Of a stretch of DNA of 64,000 nucleotides, positions 31,985 to 40,771 are shown piece after piece. Below the pieces are notes generated by a model, which was not told where the DNA came from, did not search any database, and was given only the letters and a program-made list of their open reading frames with translations. This stretch comes from Flavobacterium sp. 11. Its GTDB lineage: Bacteria > Bacteroidota > Bacteroidia > Flavobacteriales > Flavobacteriaceae. The stretch's first letter is position 1, and every line of letters begins with the position of its first letter. The position numbers and the translations under genes were made by a program. The stretch spans positions 1,488,001-1,552,000 of the forward strand of contig NZ_PEFE01000001.1 in NCBI RefSeq assembly GCF_002754315.1. The letters are read 5' to 3'.

Positions 31985-34153
31985 TTACTTTAAGTTTTTC
32001 TTTTTCAGTGGTTTGCTTTTCTTGGGGTGAACCAGTTTTAGCTCACTTATCAAGTTTTTTGCACCAGCATATTTATCCATAATAAACAGGACGTAGCGTA
32101 TGTCAACCATAATATTTCTACAAATACTTGGGTCATAATAGATATCACTCATGGTTCCTTCCCAAACCCTGTCAAAATTAAGTCCTATTAAGTTTCCGTT
32201 TGCGTCTATCACCGGGCTACCTGAATTGCCTCCTGTGGTGTGATTTGTGCCAATAAAGTTAACTGGCATTTTTCCGTTTTCACCATATGGACCGTAATCT
32301 TTAGTTTTATATAAGTCTAACAATTTAGCTGGAACATCAAATTCATAATCTCCGGGAATGTATTTCTCCATTACCCCATCTAAATAAGTTATTGGCGTAT
32401 AAAGAGTAGCGTCTTTAGGTTCGTATCCTTTTACTTTTCCATAAGTAACTCGTAATGTGCTATTGGCATCTGGAAAAATTCTGCTGTCTTTGTTCAATTC
32501 CAATTGCGCTTTCATGTACGTGCGTTGCAGCGCAGTAATCTTTAAATTGATTTCGTCGTATTTTGGCGCGACTTCTTTCAAATATTTATCAGCTAATTCT
32601 TTTACCAACAGAAAACCTGGATCATTGTTTAAACTCGTTAAAACGGTTCTTGTATCGCCAGTTAATAATTCTTTCAGACCAGTATAATTTTTAAGTCTGG
32701 ATTTGCTGTAAATTTCCGAAGCTAAATTTTTAGCGTTTACATTCATCAAACTTTGGGGTAAAAATTGTTTTGGAGATTTGGCAGCATACAATTCAATCAA
32801 TTGTTCAAAAATTTTTTCATCAACAGTTGCATTAAAATCTTTGTAAAAAGCTTCCTGACCAATTAGCAAATTGTTTTTTCGGTCAGTAAAAGATTGCTCT
32901 CCTTTGGTTTTGTAAACTTGCTCCAGCTGATACAATTTGTAACCAACACTTAATAATTCGGTGTTAAGCTGCACAACTTCTGTAAAATAATCTCTTGCGG
33001 AAGCGTATGGGGCTATTTCTGCGTAGTTTTTTTCGAAATCGACTAAAAGTGTTCCGTATTCTTTTTCTTTGCCTGCTTTTGTTATTTTTTGCTGAAAGGC
33101 TTTTTCAGATTCCCTTTTAACAGCAACGGCATTTGATTTTTTTAATCCTTGGGTTTCACCAATCCATTTTTTCCAATTATTAGCAATTCTGGCATATTTA
33201 GAGGCGTATTGAATTTTAATGGCATTGTCTTTTCTCATGAAACCATCAGCCACTTTCAAGGCTTTGTCTCTGATTTCGATTTTTGCCGGATTTAATTCGT
33301 TTACAATTTGCTCAATCGCAACAGAAGGTAAATATTCATTTGTTTTTCCTGGATAACCAAAAACCAATGTAAAATCATCTTCGGCTACACCGTCAAGTGA
33401 AATCGGTAAGAAGTGTTTAGGTGTGTAAGGAACATTGTCTTTCGAATACGCAGCCGGACGATTGTTCTTGTCAGCATAAATTCTAAACAATGAAAAATCT
33501 CCCGTATGACGCGGCCAAACCCAATTATCAGTATCAGAACCAAATTTCCCTATTGAGGAAGGCGGAGCACCTACCAAACGTACATCGGTAAAAGTTTCTG
33601 TTACAAAAAGCATGTATTGATTGCCTTCGTAAAACGTACGGATTTTATTTTCCTGCCAATTTTCTTTTGGTAAAGAATTAGTAAGTGCCGTAATGTTTTC
33701 TTGAATTTTGTTTTGTTTTTCTGATTCGCTGGTTAGAGCAGCAGTTCCCTCTAAAACTAATGTGGTCACATCTTCGATTTTTACAATAAAAGCGACAGTT
33801 AAGTTTTTATTAGGCAATTCGTCTTCCATTTTGTAAGCCCAAAATCCATCAGTCAGGTAATCATGATCTACCGTAGAGTGCGATTGAATTTGTGAAAATC
33901 CGCAATGATGATTCGTTAAAATCAATCCTTTTGGAGAAATAACTTCGGAGGTACAACCGCCATTAAAATGCGGAACGGCATCTTTCATGCTCGATTGATT
34001 GACATCGTAAATCTCTTTCGCAGACATTTTCATGCCTAAATTTTTCATTTCTGTTTCATTCATTCCTTTCAAAAGTGAAGGAATCCACATGCCACCCTGC
34101 TGCGCTTGCATCTGAATGACAAATAATAATAAGAATAGTTTTAAAAATTTCAT
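31985..34153 (-). CDS. S46 family dipeptidyl-peptidase, DPP11 type
   Basis: 722 aa periplasmic serine exopeptidase that removes dipeptides; signal peptide ends near QMQAQ. The catalytic His is in ILTNHHCGFSQIQ (residues 82-83), the Asp region is GSDTDNWVWPRHTGDF, and the Ser is in GNSGSPVIDANG. The specificity position reads LNFDRVWEGTMSDI: Arg where DPP7 has Gly, pointing to preference for Asp/Glu at P1. The C-terminus may be altered: past LKLV the reading frame ends in a Lys-rich tail, while the +2 frame continues (see finding at 31923). Third in a row with Kdo transferase and GNAT genes, 23 bp after the latter. Confidence 0.92.
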   Translation of the reverse strand: MKFLKLFLLLFVIQMQAQQGGMWIPSLLKGMNETEMKNLGMKMSAKEIYDVNQSSMKDAVPHFNGGCTSEVISPKGLILTNHHCGFSQIQSHSTVDHDYLTDGFWAYKMEDELPNKNLTVAFIVKIEDVTTLVLEGTAALTSESEKQNKIQENITALTNSLPKENWQENKIRTFYEGNQYMLFVTETFTDVRLVGAPPSSIGKFGSDTDNWVWPRHTGDFSLFRIYADKNNRPAAYSKDNVPYTPKHFLPISLDGVAEDDFTLVFGYPGKTNEYLPSVAIEQIVNELNPAKIEIRDKALKVADGFMRKDNAIKIQYASKYARIANNWKKWIGETQGLKKSNAVAVKRESEKAFQQKITKAGKEKEYGTLLVDFEKNYAEIAPYASARDYFTEVVQLNTELLSVGYKLYQLEQVYKTKGEQSFTDRKNNLLIGQEAFYKDFNATVDEKIFEQLIELYAAKSPKQFLPQSLMNVNAKNLASEIYSKSRLKNYTGLKELLTGDTRTVLTSLNNDPGFLLVKELADKYLKEVAPKYDEINLKITALQRTYMKAQLELNKDSRIFPDANSTLRVTYGKVKGYEPKDATLYTPITYLDGVMEKYIPGDYEFDVPAKLLDLYKTKDYGPYGENGKMPVNFIGTNHTTGGNSGSPVIDANGNLIGLNFDRVWEGTMSDIYYDPSICRNIMVDIRYVLFIMDKYAGAKNLISELKLVHPKKSKPLKKKNLK

Positions 34154-34176
34154 GGTATTAAATTTAGGGTGTAATT

Positions 34177-34623
34177 TTATTTGATTTTGTATCGCATCAA
34201 TTTTCTGTTGTGCATCTCAAAATCGTGCGCAAGGTACAATTTTTGTGCTTTTTCGTTGTGTTGTTCCACTTCCAGATAAACCAGTTTTAACGATAGTTTA
34301 TGACTTTCATTTTGAATGAATGCAATGGTTTTACTACCAATTCCTTTGCCTCTAGTTTTTTCGGTCAAAAACAATTCGTCTAAAAAAGCAATTTTTCCTT
34401 GGTATTCAAAACTAAAAACAATGGTTAGGATAACGTAGCCTACAATTTCATTATCGGATAAAATGAGCCATGATTTCCCCAGATTTTCATTGGAAATAAA
34501 TTCTTTAAATAAAGCTTTGGAAACGTCAATGTCAATAGGATAATTGTCAATCGCATAAAACTCTTGCATCATGGACACAATCGTTTCGATATCAGAAATT
34601 ACTAACGGTTTAAATTGAATCAT
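34177..34623 (-). CDS. GNAT family N-acetyltransferase
   Basis: 148 aa. The acetyl-CoA binding motif A is clear (LDELFLTEKTRGKGIGSKTIAFI, consensus RGxGIG), followed by YLEVEQHNEKAQKLYLAHDF. The start ATG overlaps the end of the Kdo transferase gene by 14 bp, so translation is likely coupled. Acceptor substrate unknown. Confidence 0.9.
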   Translation of the reverse strand: MIQFKPLVISDIETIVSMMQEFYAIDNYPIDIDVSKALFKEFISNENLGKSWLILSDNEIVGYVILTIVFSFEYQGKIAFLDELFLTEKTRGKGIGSKTIAFIQNESHKLSLKLVYLEVEQHNEKAQKLYLAHDFEMHNRKLMRYKIK

Positions 34624-35851
34624 TCAAGATGTGTTTCAGAATAATGGCTGTAGCTCCTTTATTCATTTGTACAAAAGTGCTGCACATATGTCCTTTTTCG
34701 TGCCTGATGTCATCGTTCTGGATGAGGTTTTTAAATGCTTCGTCTAGCTCTTTGTTATTGTTGATAGAAATACACGCTTCCATATTTACCAATGCTGTTG
34801 CTTCTGCAAAATGTGAATAGTTGGGACCAATCAGTATTGGAACGCCAAAAGTTGCCGGCTCCAGTAAATTATGAACTCCGGGATTCCCAAAACCACCGCC
34901 CACATATGCAATATCCGCATAACTGTAGATTTTTGTCAGAATACCAATTGTGTCAATGATAAAAACATCGAAATCAGCGAGATTTTGTCCTTCTTTTTCA
35001 GAGAATAAAACGGTTTTTTTGGTAATGCTGTTTTTTAATTGTTGAATTTGTTCTTCTTTGATATTATGTGGCGCAATTATAAACTTGACATTTAAGGTGT
35101 TCGAATTAATAAAATCCACTAATAAATTTTCGTCTTTCGGCCACGAACTTCCCACGACAATCGTTAATGTGTTGTTTTTAAACTGAGCAATAAAATCCAA
35201 GGAATTGTCTTTTTCTAAAATTGCGGCAACTCGGTCAAATCGAGTGTCTCCAGAAACCGAAACATTCGTTTTGCCTACTTCTTGCAGTAATTTTTTTGAA
35301 GTTTCATTTTGTACAAAAAAGTAAGTGAATGTATTTAATGCTTCTCTGTAAAAGCCGCCGTACCATTTGAAAAACAGTTGATTTTTTCTAAGAATTCCAG
35401 AAATTAAATAGGTTTTGGTGTACCTTTTTTTGAGCTCAGCTAAATAATTGGGCCAATACTCATATTTAATAAAAAACACCAAATCCGGATGAACGATTTT
35501 TAAAAAATTCTGAGCATTTTTCTGGGTGTCCAAAGGCAAATAAACCGTAACATCAGCAACGGTATTGTTTTTCCTAACTTCATAACCAGAAGGCGAAAAA
35601 AAAGTAAGTACAATTTTGTGAGAAGGGAATTGCTCTTTTATTTTTTCAATTACGGGCAAGCCTTGCTCATACTCGCCTAAGGAAGCAGCATGAAACCATA
35701 TTGTTTTATCGGTAAGTTTTATTTTTTGTTCCAAAACAGGAAAAACCAGTTTGCGGCCTTCTACAAAAAGTTTCATTTTTGGGCTGAAAAGAGCTGCGAT
35801 TTTTAATAAAAAACCAGCTATCTGAACAATTAGATTATAGAGAAAAAGCAT
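34610..35851 (-). CDS. waaA: 3-deoxy-D-manno-octulosonic acid transferase (Kdo transferase)
   Basis: 413 aa inner-membrane-associated glycosyltransferase that adds Kdo to lipid A precursor (also called KdtA). A hydrophobic N-terminal segment, then IWFHAASLGEYEQGLPVI (WxHAxSxGE motif of the GT30 family), the GDTRFDRV motif, and the C-terminal nucleotide-sugar site YVGGGFGNPGVHNLLEPATFGVPILIGP. First of a minus-strand group with a GNAT and an S46 peptidase; divergent from the DegT-type gene. Confidence 0.93.
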   Translation of the reverse strand: MLFLYNLIVQIAGFLLKIAALFSPKMKLFVEGRKLVFPVLEQKIKLTDKTIWFHAASLGEYEQGLPVIEKIKEQFPSHKIVLTFFSPSGYEVRKNNTVADVTVYLPLDTQKNAQNFLKIVHPDLVFFIKYEYWPNYLAELKKRYTKTYLISGILRKNQLFFKWYGGFYREALNTFTYFFVQNETSKKLLQEVGKTNVSVSGDTRFDRVAAILEKDNSLDFIAQFKNNTLTIVVGSSWPKDENLLVDFINSNTLNVKFIIAPHNIKEEQIQQLKNSITKKTVLFSEKEGQNLADFDVFIIDTIGILTKIYSYADIAYVGGGFGNPGVHNLLEPATFGVPILIGPNYSHFAEATALVNMEACISINNNKELDEAFKNLIQNDDIRHEKGHMCSTFVQMNKGATAIILKHILNDSI

Positions 35852-35979
35852 CGTTGAAATTTTGGGCTAAAATACGTTTTCTTTAGGTTTTTTGTTTCAG
35901 CATCAATATATAAATTTTGGTTGTCAGGAATCCACTTTTTATTTCATTGGAATAATATCGTTTTTTAATGTGGGTTGCA

Positions 35980-36009
35980 TTGGTTTAAACTCATAAATAA
36001 CTATTTTTG
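35980..36009 (+). promoter_or_regulatory. Promoter of the DegT-type aminotransferase gene
   Basis: TTG (35980-35982), a 19-nt spacer and TATTTTTG (36002-36009) match the Bacteroidota promoter. The predicted start of transcription (~36016) leaves a leader of about 60 nt containing the palindrome at 36028-36053. Confidence 0.65.
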
Positions 36010-36027
36010 TTCTTCGTTTTAAGAAAG

Positions 36028-36053
36028 TGTTTATGGTTTCTGGAAACCATAAA
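36028..36053. promoter_or_regulatory. Perfect 12-bp palindrome in the leader of the DegT-type gene
   Basis: GTTTATGGTTTC and GAAACCATAAAC are exact reverse complements separated by TG, lying between the promoter and the ATG at 36079. No T run follows. It could be a leader hairpin or a regulator binding site. Confidence 0.6.
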
Positions 36054-36078
36054 CTTTCGAACTTTAACAAAAATTTCA

Positions 36079-37209
36079 ATGAAAAAAATCCAAATGGTTG
36101 ACTTGAAAAGTCAATATGATAAAATTGCAACCACTGTAAATGCTTCTATTCAGGAGGTTCTGAACACAAATACTTACATTAATGGGCCTCAAGTTCATCA
36201 GTTTCAAAAATCTTTAGAAGAATATCTTGACGTAAAACACGTAATTCCATGTGCTAATGGAACCGACGCGTTGCAAATTGCTATGATGGGATTGGATTTA
36301 AAACCAGGAGATGAGGTAATTACAGCCGATTTTACTTTTGCAGCGACAGTAGAAGTTATTGCTTTACTGCAATTGACACCAGTTTTAGTCGATGTGGATA
36401 TGTATAACATGAACATTTCTATCGAAGGAATTAAAAAAGCGATTACGCCAAAAACAAAAGCAATAGTTCCAGTACATTTGTTTGGCCGTGCTGCCAATAT
36501 GGAAGCTATTATGGCTATCGCCAAAGAATATAATTTATATGTTATTGAAGATAATGCGCAAGCGATTGGTGCCAATTGTAAATTTTTTGACGGAACAAAA
36601 AAGAAAGCAGGAACGATTGGACATGTAGGGGCTACATCCTTTTTTCCTTCCAAAAACCTTGGATGTTACGGAGACGGTGGAGCCATTTTTACAAATGATG
36701 ATGCATTGGCCCACAAACTTCGCGGAATTGTAAACCACGGAATGTACGAACGCTATCACCATGATGTCGTAGGTGTAAATTCACGTTTAGACAGTATTCA
36801 AGCAGCAGTTTTGAATGCTAAATTGCCTTTGTTAGACGAGTACAGTAAAGCAAGACAAGATGCAGCCAGAAAATATTCAACTGCTTTTGAAGGACATAAA
36901 AATATAATTGCACCAAGTATTTGTGATATTTGTGATTGTCACGTTTTTCATCAATATACATTGCGAATTGTTGATGCTGACAGAAATGGTTTAATGCAAC
37001 ATTTGTTGGACAAAGGAATTCCATGTGCTATTTATTATCCAATTCCATTGCATTCGCAAAAAGCATATTTGGATTCCAGATATAAAGAGGAAGATTTCCC
37101 AGTTACCAATCAGTTGGTTAAAGAAGTGATTTCGTTACCGATGCATACAGAATTAGATGACGAACAAATTAAATTCATTACGGATAGCGTTTTAGAGTTT
37201 TTAAAATAA
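36079..37209 (+). CDS. DegT/DnrJ/EryC1 family sugar aminotransferase
   Basis: 376 aa PLP enzyme that aminates keto-sugar nucleotides for LPS, capsule or protein glycans. ATG 36079 (MKKIQMVDLKSQYDKI) matches the family start. Seen: CANGTDALQIAMMGLDLKPGDEV, the PLP-contacting EDNAQAIGA, the Schiff-base Lys in SFFPSKNLGCYGDGGA, and VNSRLDSIQAAVL. Followed by its own terminator, then galE, another nucleotide-sugar enzyme. Which sugar is made cannot be said. Confidence 0.93.
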   Translation: MKKIQMVDLKSQYDKIATTVNASIQEVLNTNTYINGPQVHQFQKSLEEYLDVKHVIPCANGTDALQIAMMGLDLKPGDEVITADFTFAATVEVIALLQLTPVLVDVDMYNMNISIEGIKKAITPKTKAIVPVHLFGRAANMEAIMAIAKEYNLYVIEDNAQAIGANCKFFDGTKKKAGTIGHVGATSFFPSKNLGCYGDGGAIFTNDDALAHKLRGIVNHGMYERYHHDVVGVNSRLDSIQAAVLNAKLPLLDEYSKARQDAARKYSTAFEGHKNIIAPSICDICDCHVFHQYTLRIVDADRNGLMQHLLDKGIPCAIYYPIPLHSQKAYLDSRYKEEDFPVTNQLVKEVISLPMHTELDDEQIKFITDSVLEFLK

Positions 37210-37212
37210 TAG

Positions 37213-37240
37213 AAAGACGCAATTTATTGCGTCTTTTTTA
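37213..37240 (+). terminator. Terminator after the DegT-type gene
   Basis: AAAGACGCAA pairs with TTGCGTCTTT around TTTA, followed by a T run. Confidence 0.85.
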
Positions 37241-37294
37241 TGTGGTATAAATATTAAGAGATGCTATAAATCGCGTCTGTATAAAAAAGTAATC

Positions 37295-38308
37295 ATGAAA
37301 ATATTAGTTACAGGAGGTTTGGGTTTTATTGGTTCGCATACTGTTGTCGAATTACAAAATGAGGGTTTTGAAGTAGTAATTGTAGATAATTTATCGAATA
37401 CATCATTGAGTGTGTTGGATGGAATTCAGAATATTACCGGAAAAATTCCCGCTTTCGAAAAATTAGATTTGCGCGAAAAGGATAAGGTTCAGGACTTTTT
37501 TAAAAGGCATCATGATATTTCTGGTGTTATACATTTTGCAGCTTCAAAAGCAGTAGGCGAAAGCGTAGAAAATCCATTGTTGTATTATGAAAATAACATC
37601 AATGCATTAGTTTATATTTTGCAGGAATTACAACAAAAAACAGAAGCAAATTTTATTTTCAGTTCGTCTTGTACGGTTTATGGTCAAGCTGAAACAATGC
37701 CAATTACCGAAAATGCGCCAGTACAGCAGCCAATTTCCCCTTATGGAAACACCAAAAAAATTGGAGAAGAAATTATCATTGATACCGTCAAAGTAACGAA
37801 TGTGAATGCGATTTTATTGCGTTATTTTAATCCAATTGGGGCGCATCCATCCACTGAAATTGGAGAATTGCCTATTGGAGTTCCTCAAAATTTAGTGCCG
37901 TTTATTACGCAGACTGGTTTTGGATTGCGTAAAGAATTAGCGGTTTATGGAGATGATTACCCAACTCCAGACGGAACAGCGGTACGTGATTATATTCATG
38001 TAGTAGATTTGGCGAAAGCCCATGTGATTGCTTTGCAACGATTATTGAATAAAAAAAATACAGCTAAAGTGGAAACTTTTAATCTGGGAACCGGAACCGG
38101 AAGTTCTGTTTTAGAAGTGATACATACTTTCGAAAAGGTAAGCGGTAAAAAATTGCCTTACAAAATTGTAGGACGTAGAGAAGGAGATATTACTTCGGCT
38201 TACGCCAATACGGATAAAGCTAATACTGTTCTGGGATGGAAAGCACAATCCACGCTTGAAGAAGCAATGGCCAGTGCCTGGAAATGGGAACAGAAAATTA
38301 GAAAATAA
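37295..38308 (+). CDS. galE: UDP-glucose 4-epimerase
   Basis: 337 aa SDR epimerase interconverting UDP-glucose and UDP-galactose. NAD-binding GGLGFIGSH at the N-terminus, catalytic SSSCTVYG (Ser/Thr) and SPYGNTKKIGE (YxxxK), then RYFNPIGAHPSTEIGE and DGTAVRDYIHVVDLA, all typical of GalE. It may supply galactose for surface polysaccharide together with the neighbouring aminotransferase. Confidence 0.95.
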   Translation: MKILVTGGLGFIGSHTVVELQNEGFEVVIVDNLSNTSLSVLDGIQNITGKIPAFEKLDLREKDKVQDFFKRHHDISGVIHFAASKAVGESVENPLLYYENNINALVYILQELQQKTEANFIFSSSCTVYGQAETMPITENAPVQQPISPYGNTKKIGEEIIIDTVKVTNVNAILLRYFNPIGAHPSTEIGELPIGVPQNLVPFITQTGFGLRKELAVYGDDYPTPDGTAVRDYIHVVDLAKAHVIALQRLLNKKNTAKVETFNLGTGTGSSVLEVIHTFEKVSGKKLPYKIVGRREGDITSAYANTDKANTVLGWKAQSTLEEAMASAWKWEQKIRK

Positions 38309-38341
38309 AAAAAGGGCTGTCATTGACAGCCCTTTTTTTAA
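38307..38341. terminator. Bidirectional terminator between galE and a lipoprotein gene
   Basis: AAAAAAAGGGCTGTC pairs with GACAGCCCTTTTTTT around ATT; it starts within the galE stop and ends 3 bp before the stop of the convergent gene. Confidence 0.88.
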
Positions 38342-38343
38342 AA

Positions 38344-38604
38344 TTATTTTTTTGCTGCTTCTTTCAATTTTTCAGCGGCTTGATTCATTTTGTCAGCTCC
38401 TTTTTCAAGAACTTCTCCTGCTTTAACCTTGGTAGAATCAGCTGCAGCATCCACTTTTACAGCTGCTGTGTCTATAGCTTCTTCCATTTCATTACCAACG
38501 GCTTCGGTAGCCTCTTTTACTTCGTCTTTTGTTTCTTTTTTGCAAGAAGTCATTAAAGTTGCAATATATGCTAATCCTAAAAGTGCTTTTTTCATTTTTT
38601 TCAT
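38344..38604 (-). CDS. Small Ala/Lys/Glu-rich lipoprotein
   Basis: 86 aa (83 if the ATG at 38595 is used). Signal peptide with lipobox LMTSC, then an almost entirely helical charged tail (KKETKDEVKEATEAVGNEME, ADSTKVKAGEVLEKGADKMN). Similar in style to the lipoprotein at 31572. Function unknown; possibly an outer-membrane helical stress protein. Confidence 0.75.
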   Translation of the reverse strand: MKKMKKALLGLAYIATLMTSCKKETKDEVKEATEAVGNEMEEAIDTAAVKVDAAADSTKVKAGEVLEKGADKMNQAAEKLKEAAKK

Positions 38605-38644
38605 TTTAAAAATTAAAATTGATTTTAACTCATTTTATAAAGAT

Positions 38645-38680
38645 AAAAAAAATCCTCATAAACAAGAGTTTATGAGGATA
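38645..38680 (-). terminator. Terminator after fabD
   Basis: ATCCTCATAAAC pairs exactly with GTTTATGAGGAT around AAGA; on the minus strand a run of eight T residues follows. Confidence 0.9.
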
Positions 38681-38703
38681 CTATTTTGAACACTAAATGC
38701 TAA

Positions 38704-39579
38704 TTATGCATTCGCAGTAACTGCTTCTTTATCAATTTTTCCAATCAATCCTGCTAATACTTTTCCAGGACCTACTTCAGTAAATAAAGTTGCTCCGTCT
38801 TTTATCATTTGTTGTACAGATTGTGTCCATTTTACTGGAGCTGTCAATTGAATGATTAGGTTTTTCTTGATTTCGGCCGGATCTGAAACTGCGCTTGCCG
38901 TTACATTTTGATATACCGGACAAATAGGAGCAGAAAACGTAGTTGCTTCAATAGCTGCAGCCAGTTCTTCACGAGCCGGCTCCATCATTGGAGAGTGAAA
39001 AGCACCTCCAACAGGTAACAATAATGCGCGTTTTGCACCAGCGGCTTTCATCGCTTCACATGCTTTTTCTACTGCTGATGTTTCTCCTGAAATCACTAAT
39101 TGTCCTGGGCAGTTGTAATTTGCAGCTACTACAATTCCGTCGATAGAAGCGCAAACTTCTTCTACGATATTGTCAGCCAACCCTAAAACTGCTGCCATTG
39201 TAGATGGTTTTATTTCGCAGGCTTTTTGCATTGCCAAGGCTCTTTGTGAAACCAGTTTTAATCCGTCTTCAAAAGACAAAGCGCCATTTGCTACTAAAGC
39301 TGAAAATTCACCCAATGAATGTCCCGCTACCATTTCTGGTTTGAAATCTTCACCAAGCGTTTTTGCCAAAATCACAGAATGCAAGAAAACTGCTGGTTGA
39401 GTAACTTTGGTTTCTTTCAATTCCTCGGCAGTTCCTTCAAACATGATGTCTGTGATGCGGAAACCTAAAATTTCGTTTGCTTTCTCGAATAATTCTTTTG
39501 CAAGAGCAGAATTTTCATATAAGTCTTTACCCATTCCTGTGAATTGTGCGCCTTGACCTGGAAATACGTATGCTTTCAT
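38704..39579 (-). CDS. fabD: Malonyl-CoA:ACP transacylase
   Basis: 291 aa; loads malonyl groups onto acyl carrier protein for fatty acid synthesis. FPGQGAQFTGMG at the N-terminus, the nucleophile Ser in AGHSLGEFSALVA, then FHSPMMEPAREEL with the catalytic His, and a C-terminal VGPGKVLAGL. Monocistronic with its own promoter and terminator. Confidence 0.96.
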   Translation of the reverse strand: MKAYVFPGQGAQFTGMGKDLYENSALAKELFEKANEILGFRITDIMFEGTAEELKETKVTQPAVFLHSVILAKTLGEDFKPEMVAGHSLGEFSALVANGALSFEDGLKLVSQRALAMQKACEIKPSTMAAVLGLADNIVEEVCASIDGIVVAANYNCPGQLVISGETSAVEKACEAMKAAGAKRALLLPVGGAFHSPMMEPAREELAAAIEATTFSAPICPVYQNVTASAVSDPAEIKKNLIIQLTAPVKWTQSVQQMIKDGATLFTEVGPGKVLAGLIGKIDKEAVTANA

Positions 39580-39637
39580 GTGTCTAATTTAAAGATTGAA
39601 AAATGTAAGGATTGAAATATTAGTATCAATCGGAATG

Positions 39638-39645
39638 CAAAAATA
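39638..39645 (-). promoter_or_regulatory. -7 box of the fabD promoter
   Basis: TATTTTTG on the minus strand, a perfect TAnnTTTG, 59 bp before the fabD ATG. TTTC lies about 18 nt upstream as a near-match -33 element. Confidence 0.6.
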
Positions 39646-39732
39646 CTATTTTTTGCGGTATTTGAAACTATCTGTTAGGGTTCCTTTTTCTATTGAAGGG
39701 TTGGTCCATTTATAAAATAGTAGATTCAATCC

Positions 39733-39768
39733 AAAAAAAAATCCACTCAAATTAATGAGTGGATTTTC
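39733..39768 (-). terminator. Terminator after the bestrophin-type gene
   Basis: AATCCACTCA pairs with TGAGTGGATT around AATTAA; on the minus strand it ends in TTTTTTTT. Confidence 0.85.
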
Positions 39769-39782
39769 ACCAAAATCAAAAA

Positions 39783-40733
39783 CTAAAGAACGAAATAAGC
39801 ATTGTTTAAAGGTTGTATATGATGTGCTTTTGCTCCATAAACTGGTAGTTCTTCATCAAATTCATCTCGATATTCGTTAACCATTTGCATAAGGTTTTTT
39901 TCAATTGTATTCGAAATCGCACTTACAGGAGTATCTGTAGGTCTGTTTTCAAATGGATCTTGCAAATGAATGGCCATTTTTTCGATTAAGAAAAAAGCTG
40001 CGGCAATGGTTGTCACCAATGGAATTTGAAGCCAGCCAATAATGTTAATTAATCCAAAAGGCAATAGAATTATAAATAAACACAGCGCAAATCGAATGTA
40101 CATGCTATATGTTGTTGGGAAAATGGTGTTTTTTATACGCTCACATTTGCCCATTGAATCACACAGTCGCGATAATGTATTGTCTATTTCTACTTGTTGG
40201 TAAACATTAATTTTATCCGCATTAAGTGCTTTTTTTAAATCTTTGGCGTGCAGCATTAAAATGGCATTTGGTACATGTTTATGTTTTTTTACAAAGCGTA
40301 ACTCATCTTCGTCTAGTAAATCTCTTATTGGTTTAATAGGATCTTTTTCTCGAAGTGCTTGTCCAAGACTGTAACACCAAGCAGCTTGTCTTTTTGCGAA
40401 TTTTTCCTTGAAATCGTTTGCCTCTACGGAGAAATTAGGGTCGTTATAAAAGATAATAATTTGGCGTAATAATGTTCTGGAATCATTTACAATTGAGCCC
40501 CATATTATTCTTGCTTCCCACCAACGGTCATAAGCTTGGTTGGATTTGAAGGCCAATAATAATGAAATAATAGTACCAATAATAGTAGGGATTGCGATAG
40601 GAATATTAACAGAAGCTGTTTTGAAAAAATAATGAAAAATTTCAAATGCAATACAAAACAGAATCACCAATGTCAATTCAGTTTTTATCTTACCCAGCAC
40701 ATATTTCATGGGAATTTTCTTTTTTAGTAACAT
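39783..40733 (-). CDS. Bestrophin-type ion channel (UPF0187)
   Basis: 316 aa integral membrane protein. The bestrophin signature is visible: LLLAFKSNQAYDRWWEARIIWGSIVNDSRTL after the second helix, and LPFGLINIIGWLQIPLVTTIAAAFFLIEKMA with DPFENRPTDTPVSAISNTIE near the C-terminus. Bacterial bestrophins form pentameric channels conducting cations (KpBest) or anions. Last gene of an apparent minus-strand group: response regulator, histidine kinase, USP-like protein, bestrophin, with gaps of 3, 80 and 38 bp. Ion selectivity unknown. Confidence 0.92.
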   Translation of the reverse strand: MLLKKKIPMKYVLGKIKTELTLVILFCIAFEIFHYFFKTASVNIPIAIPTIIGTIISLLLAFKSNQAYDRWWEARIIWGSIVNDSRTLLRQIIIFYNDPNFSVEANDFKEKFAKRQAAWCYSLGQALREKDPIKPIRDLLDEDELRFVKKHKHVPNAILMLHAKDLKKALNADKINVYQQVEIDNTLSRLCDSMGKCERIKNTIFPTTYSMYIRFALCLFIILLPFGLINIIGWLQIPLVTTIAAAFFLIEKMAIHLQDPFENRPTDTPVSAISNTIEKNLMQMVNEYRDEFDEELPVYGAKAHHIQPLNNAYFVL

Positions 40734-40771
40734 ATGTTTTAGGTTTAAATTTTAAACAATTATTTATTTTA

